Position numbers and translations under genes: made by a program. 64,000 bases of DNA from Fulvivirgaceae bacterium JP3-4 (lineage in GTDB: Bacteria > Bacteroidota > Bacteroidia > Cytophagales > Cyclobacteriaceae), in contig JARKND010000001.1 of the NCBI GenBank assembly GCA_029309925.1, positions 2,542,001-2,606,000 of the forward strand. The letters run 5' to 3'. Positions 17,501-25,850 of this stretch are shown one piece after another. Each line of letters opens with the position of its first letter. Positions within the stretch are counted from its first letter, which is position 1. The notes under the pieces are model-generated. The model saw nothing but the letters and a program-made list of their open reading frames with translations. It made no database searches and was not told the DNA's origin.

Positions 17501-17923
17501 ATTGCTGCGATTGAAAAGATCGTTGAACAACTTTTAAAACACGGACACTTCACAAACAGAGAAAATGTAACAAAGCCACTAACCGCGAGCGACATCCTTA
17601 TCGTTGCACCATATAACGCCCAGGTATCTGCCCTCAGTGAAAAACTTTCCGGCCTGCGCATCGGGACGGTCGATAAGTTCCAGGGCAAGGAAGCACCGGT
17701 TGTCATTTACTCGCTGACTGCCTCTACCGTTGATGACGCTCCTCGTGGAATGAATTTTCTGTTCAGCCCGAACCGGTTGAATGTCGCTACAAGCCGCGCA
17801 AAAAGCGTTTGTGTCCTGGTAGCATCACCTGATTTACTTGAAGCCGATTGCAAATCCATCGATCAGATGAAAATGGCCAATGCCCTCGCGAGGTACAGCG
17901 AGTTTGCAAAGACCGTCAGCTAA
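14534..17923 (+). CDS. TM0106-type nuclease / RNase H-like exonuclease / SF1 helicase fusion
   Basis: A 1129-residue protein with three catalytic parts. The first is a RecB/PD-(D/E)XK nuclease (GYADILL ... YEVQDTK) with the Fe-S cysteine pattern of Cas4/AddB nucleases: Cys21, then Cys211, Cys214 and Cys220 in HCDICNWWATC. The second is a DEDD-type RNase H-like exonuclease of the YprB kind (Asp318-Glu320 in YFDIEGD, ending YNEDDCLATEALHRW). The third is a Dna2/Upf1-like superfamily 1 helicase with Walker A GPPGTGKT (753-760), Walker B DEAGQ (863-867), and late SF1 motifs DKFQGKEAPVVIYS and NVATSRAK. It should process DNA (or RNA) ends. It stands alone; the neighbouring genes are not known DNA-repair or defence genes. 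Confidence 0.9.
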   Translation: MQYLANTFILSASDLSNHLGCRHVTQLNKRAAIEGKKPPFRNDPSLDVLKKRGDEHEASYVKYLEHKQKRVINLKGKDTQETIAAMSQGYDVIVQAKLKDEHWLGYADILLKREGKSKFGNWLYEVQDTKLALNTRAGTILQLCLYTDLLAAIQDATPEKFYVVKPDGQEFRIDTYNYTNFHAYYRSVKKHLGEIVSGPMLDTYPEDVLHCDICNWWATCDKQRRADDYLSLVAGIRSLHIEELKTQGIRTLEGFAKADTIAPPKRGNIESFVKRKAQAEIQLEGRLAAQLKHRLLNVEAGRGLNRLPQPSLGDIYFDIEGDAFFPDGGLEYLLGYAYYENSNLTYKRTWSYNHIDEKKGFSEFMTFVTERLKKYPDAHIYHFAPYEPSAVKRLSGFHAIFESERDELLRAEKFVDLHAVFKEALLASVERYSLKELEKFTKYTRKIELPVASIGRKAVECALELNEIDALPPDTLKIVEDYNEDDCLATEALHRWLEELRGSLIKEGYPFARPTVKDPEANEKIKANEIRAKSLYKVLTEALPEDRTTWTEAQHAKWLLAHQVDYFRREDKSAWWEFYRVHEMEYEDLFNERKAIVGLEFDSIAQAPKKKNGLPVHRFRFPLQETSIKEDDTLYEVKGDMVGTVKGIDLVNRTIDIKRTARTLNDKLYAVHVNDRIDPGALATALMNIANEIAEEGFDHRMEYQAAKELLMRRSPLLLDGTRGASVQDGEDIVKAAVRLALNLNKSILPIQGPPGTGKTYTGARMIIELIKAKKRVGVTAISHSVIRTLFEKVNELALEENAAVSFVHKISEATENPPAWITEVTDNKKAIEALGRGCVVGGTAWLWANDDSRSQLDYLFIDEAGQMSLSQALAASASTSNVILLGDPQQLEQPQRGAHPEGSDVAALTYLLEGHPTMPEGKGLFLGMTRRIHPSITQFTSEVFYEGRLTSLPGLEKQVISGGTPFDGAGLFFVPVEHRGNQVKSLEEIAAIEKIVEQLLKHGHFTNRENVTKPLTASDILIVAPYNAQVSALSEKLSGLRIGTVDKFQGKEAPVVIYSLTASTVDDAPRGMNFLFSPNRLNVATSRAKSVCVLVASPDLLEADCKSIDQMKMANALARYSEFAKTVS

Positions 17924-18002
17924 CATTTTATTCCTGGAAAGATCAGAACTGCTTGGTTGATTCTTCTATACAGTTTTACTTAGCGCAGCAAACCCCACAC
18001 GT

Positions 18003-18902
18003 ATGAAAGCAGTTACGTACGAGCGCTATGGCCCGCCTGAAGTGTTGAATCTCACCGAAGTTCCAAAACCCGTTCCGAAAAAGAATGAAATACTCGTAAA
18101 GATACATGCAACATCCGTGACAGCCGGGGACTGGCGGATGCGGAAAGCTGATCCGTTTCTTGCCCGCATCTTCAATGGACTCTTTAAACCACGAAGGATC
18201 AGGATCCTCGGTTTTGAAGTAGCAGGTGTCGTGGAAGACGTTGGATCGGAAGTTACTTCATTCAAAAAAGGAGACGCGGTATTCGCTGGGTGCGGGTTCA
18301 AGTTCGGAGGTTACGCAGAATACACTTGTATCCGCGAAAGCGATCTGATCGCACATAAGCCAGCAAACATGACGTTCGAGGAAGCCGCGACAGTCCCCAT
18401 TGGTGGAATAACTGCGCTCCGTCTTCTCAGGCAGTGCGGACTGAAGCAAAATGACAACGTTCTGGTCTACGGAGCGTCAGGCAGTGTTGGTACGTTTGCA
18501 GTTCAGATTGTGAAAGCACTGGGCGGAACCGTTACCGCTGTGTGCAGCACCGCCAATGTGCAACTCATGAAAGAGCTCGGTGCCGATGAAGTGATTGATT
18601 ATAAAACGACCGATTTTACAAAACACTCATCGCGTTTTGACATTGTGCTTGATGCCGTAGGCAAAACTTCGAAGTCTGCATGTGGTTCATTATTAAAACC
18701 CCAGGGAAAATATACCTCAGTGGCGGGTAACCCCCGGAGTGGCCACCAGGATTTGCTGTTTCTCAAAGGACTGATTGAAAACGGTATATTAAGATCCATC
18801 ATTGACAGAACGTACAAGCTTGAGGATATCAGGGAGGCCCATGCTTACGTTGAAAGCTTTCGCAAAAAAGGAAACGTTGCCGTGACCGTTGTACAACCCT
18901 AA
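18003..18902 (+). CDS. MDR-family NAD(P)-dependent oxidoreductase
   Basis: A 299-residue zinc-free medium-chain dehydrogenase of the quinone oxidoreductase kind. It has a GroES-like fold at the N-terminus (MKAVTYERYGPPEVLNLTEV), no zinc-cysteine cluster, and a Rossmann motif VYGASGSVGTFAVQIVKALGG; the cofactor is probably NADPH. It is slightly shorter than most relatives (about 310-330 residues) but has the usual end (KKGNVAVTVV). The substrate is not known. It lies 80 bases after the helicase fusion and 130 before padR, with no sign of an operon. Confidence 0.88.
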   Translation: MKAVTYERYGPPEVLNLTEVPKPVPKKNEILVKIHATSVTAGDWRMRKADPFLARIFNGLFKPRRIRILGFEVAGVVEDVGSEVTSFKKGDAVFAGCGFKFGGYAEYTCIRESDLIAHKPANMTFEEAATVPIGGITALRLLRQCGLKQNDNVLVYGASGSVGTFAVQIVKALGGTVTAVCSTANVQLMKELGADEVIDYKTTDFTKHSSRFDIVLDAVGKTSKSACGSLLKPQGKYTSVAGNPRSGHQDLLFLKGLIENGILRSIIDRTYKLEDIREAHAYVESFRKKGNVAVTVVQP

Positions 18903-18982
18903 TCGAGACGCCAGTCCAACGAGATACACTCTCCCATTTTGTTTTAACATCATCCCGCAACGCAAACTTTATTTCTTCACTA

Positions 18983-19025
18983 TTTGCTTAACATATGGAT
19001 TTGTTATACATTTAAATAACAAATC
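18983..19025 (+). promoter_or_regulatory. padR-1 promoter with overlapping perfect palindrome
   Basis: The core promoter is TTTG (18983-18986), 20 bases, TACATTTA (19007-19014), close to the Bacteroidota consensus. Over it lies the perfect inverted repeat GATTTGTTAT (18998-19007), 8 bases, ATAACAAATC (19016-19025), which covers the -7 box and ends 8 bases before the padR ATG. Protein binding there would block RNA polymerase, so it is a good candidate for the PadR operator. Confidence 0.6.
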
Positions 19026-19033
19026 AGTCAAGC

Positions 19034-19366
19034 ATGAAAGGCACGAACCTTGGAGAATTTGAAGAGCTGGTGCTCCTGACCGTAGGAGTTCTTAATGAAG
19101 AAGCCTACAGTATTGCCATTTCGAAAGAGATCAACCGTATCACCCAGCGCGATGTTTCGTTTGCTGTGGTTCACTCTGCCCTGAACCGCCTTGAAGAAAA
19201 AGGTTTTGTAGACTCAAAGATGGGTGGAGCAACAAGCGAACGCGGTGGACGCAGCAAGCGCTTGTTTACAATCAGTCATGCCGGAAAGAAAGCATTGCTG
19301 AAGACGAAAGAACAACGCGATCAGCTTTGGAGCATGATGCCGAAAGTCATCTTTAAAAACATCTGA
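19034..19366 (+). CDS. PadR-family transcriptional regulator (module 1)
   Basis: A 110-residue PadR N-terminal winged-helix protein (GEFEELVLLTVGVLNEEAYS, HSALNRLEEKGFVDSKMGG, GRSKRLFTISHAGKKALLK). PadR proteins repress nearby genes until a ligand or membrane signal releases them. Its gene is 10 bases upstream of an ABC-type permease, so the two form an operon and the regulator probably controls both. A perfect palindrome overlaps its promoter. It is clearly diverged from the PadR proteins of modules 2 and 3, which resemble each other. Confidence 0.9.
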   Translation: MKGTNLGEFEELVLLTVGVLNEEAYSIAISKEINRITQRDVSFAVVHSALNRLEEKGFVDSKMGGATSERGGRSKRLFTISHAGKKALLKTKEQRDQLWSMMPKVIFKNI

Positions 19367-19376
19367 CCTCAAAACT

Positions 19377-22013
19377 ATGAGAACAGTAAAACAAACCTCT
19401 CCTCCAAAATGGGCAGATAAGTTTCTTGAATGGTACTGCGCGCCACAACTGCTCGAAGACCTGCAGGGTGACCTGCACCAGCGGTTTTACGAGCATGTCA
19501 ATACGAAAGGCTATCGCTATGCACGCTGGCGTTTTCTGCTTGACGTTTTTGCTTTCCTCAGACCTTATATAATCCGGAGATCCGGTAAAACGTCCGGGAG
19601 TCGCAGACTCAATCTGTTTAAGCATTATGTGAAGGTGGGTGTACGCAACATCAGACGTGAGAAGAAATACCTTGTAGTAAACGCGATGGGCCTTGCCGCT
19701 GGGACGGGCTGTGCATTATTACTTTCCGCTTACATTTTCAGCGAGCTTTCATTTGACCGACACTTTAAAAATTCAGAAAACATCTATCGTGTCAGTTGCA
19801 GTACACTCATCGACAATAGCCACACGGATTTTGCACCGCTCCCTCCTGCCATCGGGCCGGCAATTATGGAAGCAATTCCTGAGATCGATGCAATGGCGCG
19901 CTTTATGTTCCTCAATGGAAATAACGTGCGGATAAATCATATGGGTGACACTTTTCAACAATCCGGTGTCTTTCTCGCGGACTCGACCTTGTTCAACGTC
20001 CTTTCGTTCCGATTTATACTTGGTGATCGTACAGCGTTGCGTGGCCCTGACCGTATTGTGATTACCGAGTCACTTGCGAGAAAATTATTCGGGGCGGACT
20101 ACAAGGATACAAAGGTTCTCGAGTCTCCGATCAACATTGAAAACCATGATTTTTTTCTCGGTGGGGTTATTGAGGACGTGCCCTTCAACACACACTTCAA
20201 ACCCAGCGCGCTGATCGGCTGGCATGGCTATGGAGACGACAACACCTGGAACGATTCTCATGCATATACCTACATTTCTGTACAGCCGGGAACGGACTCC
20301 CGGGACCTGCAGCAAAAGCTCGACAAGTTCACATCCGGAAACGAAAATATCCGCAAGGTAGCTGAAGAGTTTGGTGCAAAGGTTTCGATCTATATCGATC
20401 CGTTGTCGAGCCTGCACCTGAATTCTACAAAAATGTATGAGCTCAGCGCCAATGGCAACATGAATTACATTTACGCGCTTGGATTTGTAGCGCTCTTTTT
20501 TCTGCTGTCTTCAGGAATCAATTACACGAACATCGCGATTGCATCATCACTGTATCGCGCTAAAGAGATAGGTGTACGCAAAACAATGGGCGCAGTCAGA
20601 AGAGAGATTCAAAGACAATTTCTCACCGAGTCAGGCGTTATGATCGTGATTGCGGCTGTGCTGAGCGTGGGATTATTCTATTTGTTGATTCCTTATTTCA
20701 ACTCCCTGATGAATTATCAATTGACCGGTGACATCCTGCTGAACATAGATTTCGTCCTGGTTGCAGCGTCCATCATCGTCTTATTGTGTGTGGTGTCGAG
20801 CGCCTACCCTGCACTGTATTTATCCCTTCTTCAACCTGTTGATGCCTTCAAAAACAACATCACTAAAGGAATGCAGAAAGCCGGCTTCCGCAAAGCGCTT
20901 CTGATTGTCCAGTTCGCCATCTCAGCGATCATGATCATCTCGGTGATAGCAGTGTCGCAGCAGATGAAATTCATTCAGAACAAGTCGCTGGGATTCGACA
21001 AGGACAATATCCTGCTCATCAACATTCCCGATGCGTTCGTAAGAAATGCACCTGCTGTCAAAGAGAAGATCAGCAGTCTTCCGGGAGTCAGGAGCGTTTC
21101 GGTTTGTGGCTACTACCCTGGTCTCTCCAGCATGATCGATGAACATCGTGTTGAACGCGAGAATGGCGAGATGAAAGCTGCTACTGTGGCGCGACTGTTT
21201 TTCGATCACGACTACATACAGCTGCTGGGACTGAAAGTGATCGAAGGAAGAAATTTTGAGCGCGAACGGCAATCCGACTACAAAAATGCCTACCTCGTTA
21301 ACAAGGCTGCGGTGAAAGCCTTCGGCTGGGATAAATCGAAAGCAGGTGCGATCGGTCGGAGAATTGAAGGAATGAATTACGGCAAGGATGGCGAAGTGAT
21401 TGGTGTGGTTGAAGATGCAAACTTGTTTTCGCTGAAGCACAAGGTTGAGCCGCTCATCATGAACCTGACTGACTATGACGGACAGTTGTATGTAAAACTT
21501 GATGGAACAGAGACGCGACAAACGCTGAGTGCAATTGAGCAGGCATGCAAACAAATGTTCGACAATGTTGCACCGGAATTCCACTTCCTCGATGAGCGAC
21601 TGGACAAAATGTATGAGTCGGATCAGCGGATGAATAAAGCATTGATGGGTGGCGCATATGTTCTGGCTTTTATCTCCTGTCTGGGGCTTTTCGGATTGTC
21701 GGCCTTCATGATCTCGCAACGCACTAAAGAAATAGGAGTTCGTAAAACGTTCGGAGCATCGGTAGCCGATATTGTTATGCTCCTGTCCAAGGACTATCTG
21801 TTGCTCGTGGTCATTGCAAACGCGGTGGCGGTTCCCACAGGTTTTTACCTGGTGAAGCAGTGGCTTGCCGGCTACGCGTATCACATCAACCTGTCGGTGT
21901 GGCTGCTGCTCCTTCCACCGTTGATCACCGCAGCGCTGGCGTTGCTTTCCGTGAGCTACCAGCTTCTGAAAGGATCGCGAATGAATCCAATCCATTCCCT
22001 GCGCTATGAATAA
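19377..22013 (+). CDS. MacB/FtsX-type ABC permease with prefix domain (module 1)
   Basis: An 878-residue membrane protein. A soluble start of about 80 residues (PPKWADKFLEWYCAPQLLEDLQGDLHQRF ... FAFLRP in segments) is the permease-prefix type found next to PadR genes in Bacteroidota. Then come two copies of the MacB periplasmic core plus FtsX transmembrane unit, each ending in the IGVRKTMGA / IGVRKTFGA coupling motif. Eight membrane helices are expected. No ATP-binding subunit lies near, so it needs an ATPase encoded elsewhere or acts differently. Possible roles are export of peptides or lipids, or mechano-signalling. Confidence 0.9.
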   Translation: MRTVKQTSPPKWADKFLEWYCAPQLLEDLQGDLHQRFYEHVNTKGYRYARWRFLLDVFAFLRPYIIRRSGKTSGSRRLNLFKHYVKVGVRNIRREKKYLVVNAMGLAAGTGCALLLSAYIFSELSFDRHFKNSENIYRVSCSTLIDNSHTDFAPLPPAIGPAIMEAIPEIDAMARFMFLNGNNVRINHMGDTFQQSGVFLADSTLFNVLSFRFILGDRTALRGPDRIVITESLARKLFGADYKDTKVLESPINIENHDFFLGGVIEDVPFNTHFKPSALIGWHGYGDDNTWNDSHAYTYISVQPGTDSRDLQQKLDKFTSGNENIRKVAEEFGAKVSIYIDPLSSLHLNSTKMYELSANGNMNYIYALGFVALFFLLSSGINYTNIAIASSLYRAKEIGVRKTMGAVRREIQRQFLTESGVMIVIAAVLSVGLFYLLIPYFNSLMNYQLTGDILLNIDFVLVAASIIVLLCVVSSAYPALYLSLLQPVDAFKNNITKGMQKAGFRKALLIVQFAISAIMIISVIAVSQQMKFIQNKSLGFDKDNILLINIPDAFVRNAPAVKEKISSLPGVRSVSVCGYYPGLSSMIDEHRVERENGEMKAATVARLFFDHDYIQLLGLKVIEGRNFERERQSDYKNAYLVNKAAVKAFGWDKSKAGAIGRRIEGMNYGKDGEVIGVVEDANLFSLKHKVEPLIMNLTDYDGQLYVKLDGTETRQTLSAIEQACKQMFDNVAPEFHFLDERLDKMYESDQRMNKALMGGAYVLAFISCLGLFGLSAFMISQRTKEIGVRKTFGASVADIVMLLSKDYLLLVVIANAVAVPTGFYLVKQWLAGYAYHINLSVWLLLLPPLITAALALLSVSYQLLKGSRMNPIHSLRYE

Positions 22014-22032
22014 CTGACACAATTCAAACAAC

Positions 22033-23244
22033 ATGTATAAAACCCTCTCAGCTGTATTACTATTTTGCACATTCAGCCTGGCGCTGGCACAGTCCGTAAT
22101 CATCGGACAAGTCGTTCATCATGGAACAAAGACACCGGTATCCGGTGCAATCATCAGACAGGACGGAGATGAAAACCACACGATCACGGACCCTGCGGGA
22201 TACTTTCGGCTCACGGTTCAGCCCGGCAGTGACACGCTTATGGTTTCGCACGTGGGGTATCGGACTTCGCTCCTTCCCTTGTCTACGTATGTAAATCAAA
22301 GCACAATCGCGCTCGAGGAGTATGCCCTGGAATTAAAGACAGTAACCATCACCTCGCGGTCATTAAACCTCAGAGACATCGAAAATGGAATGCGGCTCGT
22401 CAGAGATAACCTTTATGCCAACGAAATGGAAACTTCCAACGGACTTTACAATCTGTTCTTAAGTGCGCTTGAGGAATCGGATGCGATGGACGTGTTAGCC
22501 CGGTGCGATTATGATCTGTCGTCATATCAGGGCGAGCAGAAGGAATTCTACAAGCGTTACAGCGAGCCCTTGAAAGGTCAGCGAAATAAGAAGGACACGT
22601 CCGAAGTCGACTACACGAGGTTTCCTGCCGTCAATATTTCGCACGAAGGTGCTGTTCTCTTCTGCGAATGGCTTACGCAACAATACAACTCCAGCCCGGC
22701 AAAGAAAAAATTCAAAAAAGTGAAATTCAGGTTGCCCACGCTGAGTGAGTGGCAGATTGCAGCGCTCGGATATCCGAAATTTCAATCGTGGAAACTGGAT
22801 GAAAACTTTGTCGAGGTAGTGATTCCATCGGATACGTTGGCTGGCGTGATGAAGGGGAATAAAACGAAGGTGCCGGTGGGAAACAACAATGTTCTATATC
22901 CATGGTTTAATGCCTACAATTACCGCAAGAAGCCATACAACCACAACAACTGCTATCTCGGGAATTTCCGGATTGATGGGACGAAGCCTGTGTGCAACAA
23001 TGCCATCAGACCGGGTGGCGATGGCTGGACAAAGATGAGCCCGAGTGGCGCATACTTTCCCAACGACATGGGACTTTACGATGTTGTTGGTAACGTTGCG
23101 GAAATGATTGACGAAGACTCCAAAGCTTGTGGCGGCAGCTGGAACGATGATCCTTCGAGATCTACCATTCACAGCGTCAAAAGTTTCCGCAGACCTAACA
23201 ATTCTGTTGGCTTCCGGATCTTCATGGAAGTTGTTGAAAAATGA
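22033..23244 (+). CDS. Exported carboxypeptidase-regulatory + SUMF1-domain protein
   Basis: A 403-residue protein. There is a signal peptide (MYKTLSAVLLFCTFSLALAQ), a CarboxypepD_reg-like domain at about 21-110 (IIGQVVHHGTKTPVSGAII, FRLTVQPGSDTLMVSHVGY), then a linker and a SUMF1/FGE-like domain of about 250 residues (NISHEGAVLFCEWL, RLPTLSEWQIAALGY, GLYDVVGNVAEM, CGGSWNDDPS, RPNNSVGFRIF). The SUMF1 part is of the GldJ/GldK kind, structural rather than clearly a formylglycine enzyme. The gene starts 19 bases after the module 1 permease and is probably in the same operon, which is unusual. Confidence 0.82.
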   Translation: MYKTLSAVLLFCTFSLALAQSVIIGQVVHHGTKTPVSGAIIRQDGDENHTITDPAGYFRLTVQPGSDTLMVSHVGYRTSLLPLSTYVNQSTIALEEYALELKTVTITSRSLNLRDIENGMRLVRDNLYANEMETSNGLYNLFLSALEESDAMDVLARCDYDLSSYQGEQKEFYKRYSEPLKGQRNKKDTSEVDYTRFPAVNISHEGAVLFCEWLTQQYNSSPAKKKFKKVKFRLPTLSEWQIAALGYPKFQSWKLDENFVEVVIPSDTLAGVMKGNKTKVPVGNNNVLYPWFNAYNYRKKPYNHNNCYLGNFRIDGTKPVCNNAIRPGGDGWTKMSPSGAYFPNDMGLYDVVGNVAEMIDEDSKACGGSWNDDPSRSTIHSVKSFRRPNNSVGFRIFMEVVEK

Positions 23245-23252
23245 CGTTCTGA

Positions 23253-24134
23253 TTATTTCCCGTTCAGTGCCGCATTCGGCTGGCGCTGAATGTTCACGAG
23301 ATAACCGAAAATTGCAGCGGTGAAGAACATCAGCAGACTATAAATAGCCGGGGGCAGCGACATTGCGGAATTGTTCAAGACACTAAGCGCTATGAAAATG
23401 GCCAGTGTGCCGTTGTGTATTCCGATTTCCATCCCGATGGCAATCGCTTGTTTCTTCTCAACCTTCAGCATACGCGGAATAAAATAGCCCACGGCCATGC
23501 TGAGGACATTAAACAAAAGGACCGGTAGACCAAGGGTGGTAAAGTAGTCGGCCAGCACCTGCTTCTCCCGTATCACTACTGATACGATAATAATCACGAG
23601 TATGATTGCTGAAGCGATCTTCACCGGCTTATCCATCTTCTGCGCAAAGGAAGGGAACCTGTTTTTGACGATCATACCGATGGAGACAGGCAAAAGAACA
23701 ATAGCGAATACTTCCACTACTTTTTTGAATTGCATCGGCACATATTGCCCGGAGTCCATGAAGTAGTCGAGCGAAAAGTTAACGATCAGCGGAAGCGTAA
23801 ACAAAGTGAGAACGCTGTTGATGGCAGTCAGCGAAATGTTCAGTGCAACATCGCCTTTTGAAAGATGACTGTAGAGATTTGCTGTCGCGCCACCCGGGGA
23901 TGCTGCCAGCAACATCAGCCCTACTGCAAGCGCAGGTTCAAGGCCGGAAAATTTCACGAGAGCAAAACACAACGCGGGCAGGATCAGCATTTGGCAGACC
24001 AGTGCGATGGTCATCGCTTTCGGGTAGCGTGCCACGCGCCTGAAGTCTTCCAACGTCAGGGAGAGACCGAGGCCGAGCATGATAATTCCGAGGGCGACAG
24101 GGAGAAAGATTTCCGTGGCGAGTGACTGTTGCAT
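23253..24134 (-). CDS. Bile acid:sodium symporter family transporter
   Basis: A 293-residue inner-membrane protein with about nine to ten helices, the length and pattern of BASS (SBF) transporters. Family segments include LALGIIMLGLGLSLTLEDF-like start (residues 13-31), LAASPGGATANLYSHLSKGDVALN in the crossover and GIEIGIHNGTLA-like GMEIGIHNGTLAI. In bacteria such proteins move organic anions such as pantoate, bile acids or keto acids with sodium. The TAGGT triplet repeat at 24143-24157 just upstream is followed by ACCTA and may be regulatory. It converges on the SUMF1 gene. Confidence 0.88.
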   Translation of the reverse strand: MQQSLATEIFLPVALGIIMLGLGLSLTLEDFRRVARYPKAMTIALVCQMLILPALCFALVKFSGLEPALAVGLMLLAASPGGATANLYSHLSKGDVALNISLTAINSVLTLFTLPLIVNFSLDYFMDSGQYVPMQFKKVVEVFAIVLLPVSIGMIVKNRFPSFAQKMDKPVKIASAIILVIIIVSVVIREKQVLADYFTTLGLPVLLFNVLSMAVGYFIPRMLKVEKKQAIAIGMEIGIHNGTLAIFIALSVLNNSAMSLPPAIYSLLMFFTAAIFGYLVNIQRQPNAALNGK

Positions 24135-24312
24135 GGTACTGGTAGGTTAGGTTAGGTACAGACCTAAGATAACAACGCATTCACAGAAGTGCAATTCCAG
24201 ATTTTCAGGGTGGTGACGCGGTCTCCAAAACCGGAGACAAACGTGACTATGAGATGAGCAGTTTAAATGCGCATCATCAACGAAAGAAAAACTAAATTCT
24301 TCTCTGCAAAAA

Positions 24313-25794
24313 TTAATTGTCTGCGAGACGGAAGTTGTCAAACACAACTTTTTGATCATTTTGTCCGCGTGCGGTGAGCCCTACCCGGACAGCACGATCC
24401 CAGGGAGGGAGATAAGCACCACTGACCGGTGTCGTATTCACCTGCTGAAACTTTCCGTTACCAATTCGAAAGCTGAAAGTCAGCTGATCCCCGTTGGTGA
24501 CGTCAACCTTGAGCACAACGCGGTCGCTATTGGAGATCGTGCTTTCATTCAGGATTTCGCGCCTGTTATCCTGTAACTTCAGAATATATATCCGGTCCTT
24601 CTCCACCGTCAGCGCAATCATATTTCTGTCGTCACCAACGAGCGCAAGACCGCCAGCCGCCTGCGACCCTCTGCGCAGCAACGTCACTTCTGCTGAATAT
24701 TTCTCCGTGAAGGTTTTCTGTGCAATGAACGCTCCACCCTCAGATGGCATGGCCAGCAATTCAATCGACCCATTCGCGATCTTGTGTTGCGCAGGCTGAA
24801 ACACAGACCACTGCCAGTCGCGCGAAAGTTCCCTTCCGGAGAAGTCATCGGCAACTTTGGCAGGCTTAACCGATTGCAGTGCATCCTCAACCAGCGTGAT
24901 CCATCCATCATCTGTAAATTTAAACTCTTTCAGAACGCCCTGTCGCCCAGCGTAAACTCCGCTCTTTCCGTCATAGGCATGGTAGAGCAGATAGTAACGA
25001 CCATCTTTCTCAACCGCTGTTCCATGGCCGGGACATTTCCACTTTTCCGTTTCGTTAAATATTGGGTTCTTATCATACTTCTCCCACGGTCCACGAAGAT
25101 CTTTCGCACGTGCAACGCCCATCGCGTAAGAGCATTCACGGCCGCAGCATCCAGCGCCTGCGTAGAAAGCATATATATATTCTCCGTGACGAATCATTGA
25201 AACACCCTCAACGAGGTTTGCTTCCCACGGCACATCATTGCGAAACAATTCAAACTTCTCCCCGGTCAATGCAGTTCTGGACTCGTTCATTTCCATTGCC
25301 CAGATTGGCGTTGGTTGCTTTACGCTGTTCCCATCCTCTTTCCAAACGAGAAATAGTTTGCCGGAATTATCACGAAATGGAAAGGCATCGATGGACCCTG
25401 CCTTCTCGCACATCAGCGTACCGTGATCAGTATAAGGTCCGGCTGGAGAGTCTGCACTGGCAACGGCCACACACAAATTTCCGTCCCGCTTGTGTGCCGC
25501 GTAATACACATACACTTTATTGTTTTCGTATGAAATCTCAGGCGCCCAGAAGTAATAATCAGCCCACGATGGCAAGTTTTTAAAAACGTGGCCCCTCTGT
25601 TCCCAGTGAACAAGATCTTTCGACTCAAGCAGCGGAAAGGCGGGAGCCCAGTTTGATGTTGTGGCCGTGGCCCAGTAACTGTCGCCAATTTTTGCAACCG
25701 ATGGATCGGGAAAATCTCCCGGCAACACAAGGACCTGCGCATTGCACAACGAGACAGCTACGGTAAAAGTGATTGCAAGTATGTTCTTCATCAT
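24313..25794 (-). CDS. GH43 family glycoside hydrolase with C-terminal beta-sandwich
   Basis: A 493-residue exported enzyme with a signal peptide ending at SLCNAQ. A five-blade GH43 propeller follows (FPDPSVAKIGDSYWATATTS with catalytic base Asp, SIDAFPF with the pKa-modulating Asp, LVEGVSMI with acid Glu), and then a beta-sandwich domain of about 180 residues of the GH43_C2/xylosidase kind (DDFSGRELSRDWQWSVFQP, VRVGLTARG). Such enzymes cut xylose or arabinose from plant glycans; the exact substrate is not certain. It is followed upstream on the same strand by another GH43 gene, 56 bases away. Confidence 0.9.
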   Translation of the reverse strand: MMKNILAITFTVAVSLCNAQVLVLPGDFPDPSVAKIGDSYWATATTSNWAPAFPLLESKDLVHWEQRGHVFKNLPSWADYYFWAPEISYENNKVYVYYAAHKRDGNLCVAVASADSPAGPYTDHGTLMCEKAGSIDAFPFRDNSGKLFLVWKEDGNSVKQPTPIWAMEMNESRTALTGEKFELFRNDVPWEANLVEGVSMIRHGEYIYAFYAGAGCCGRECSYAMGVARAKDLRGPWEKYDKNPIFNETEKWKCPGHGTAVEKDGRYYLLYHAYDGKSGVYAGRQGVLKEFKFTDDGWITLVEDALQSVKPAKVADDFSGRELSRDWQWSVFQPAQHKIANGSIELLAMPSEGGAFIAQKTFTEKYSAEVTLLRRGSQAAGGLALVGDDRNMIALTVEKDRIYILKLQDNRREILNESTISNSDRVVLKVDVTNGDQLTFSFRIGNGKFQQVNTTPVSGAYLPPWDRAVRVGLTARGQNDQKVVFDNFRLADN

Positions 25795-25850
25795 TTGATT
25801 TGTTTCAAGTGATTTGAGTGGTCAATTAGCCGATTGAGCCAATTGAAAAA

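Noticed and set aside
14534-17923. Helicase-nuclease fusion considered as part of a defence island
   Set aside because: The neighbours (surface protein, MDR oxidoreductase, PadR) are not defence genes, so only the protein itself is reported.
20922-22103. 393-codon minus-strand frame opposite the module 1 permease
   Set aside because: The permease motifs on the plus strand are clear; the opposite frame is Cys/His-rich and has no recognisable features.
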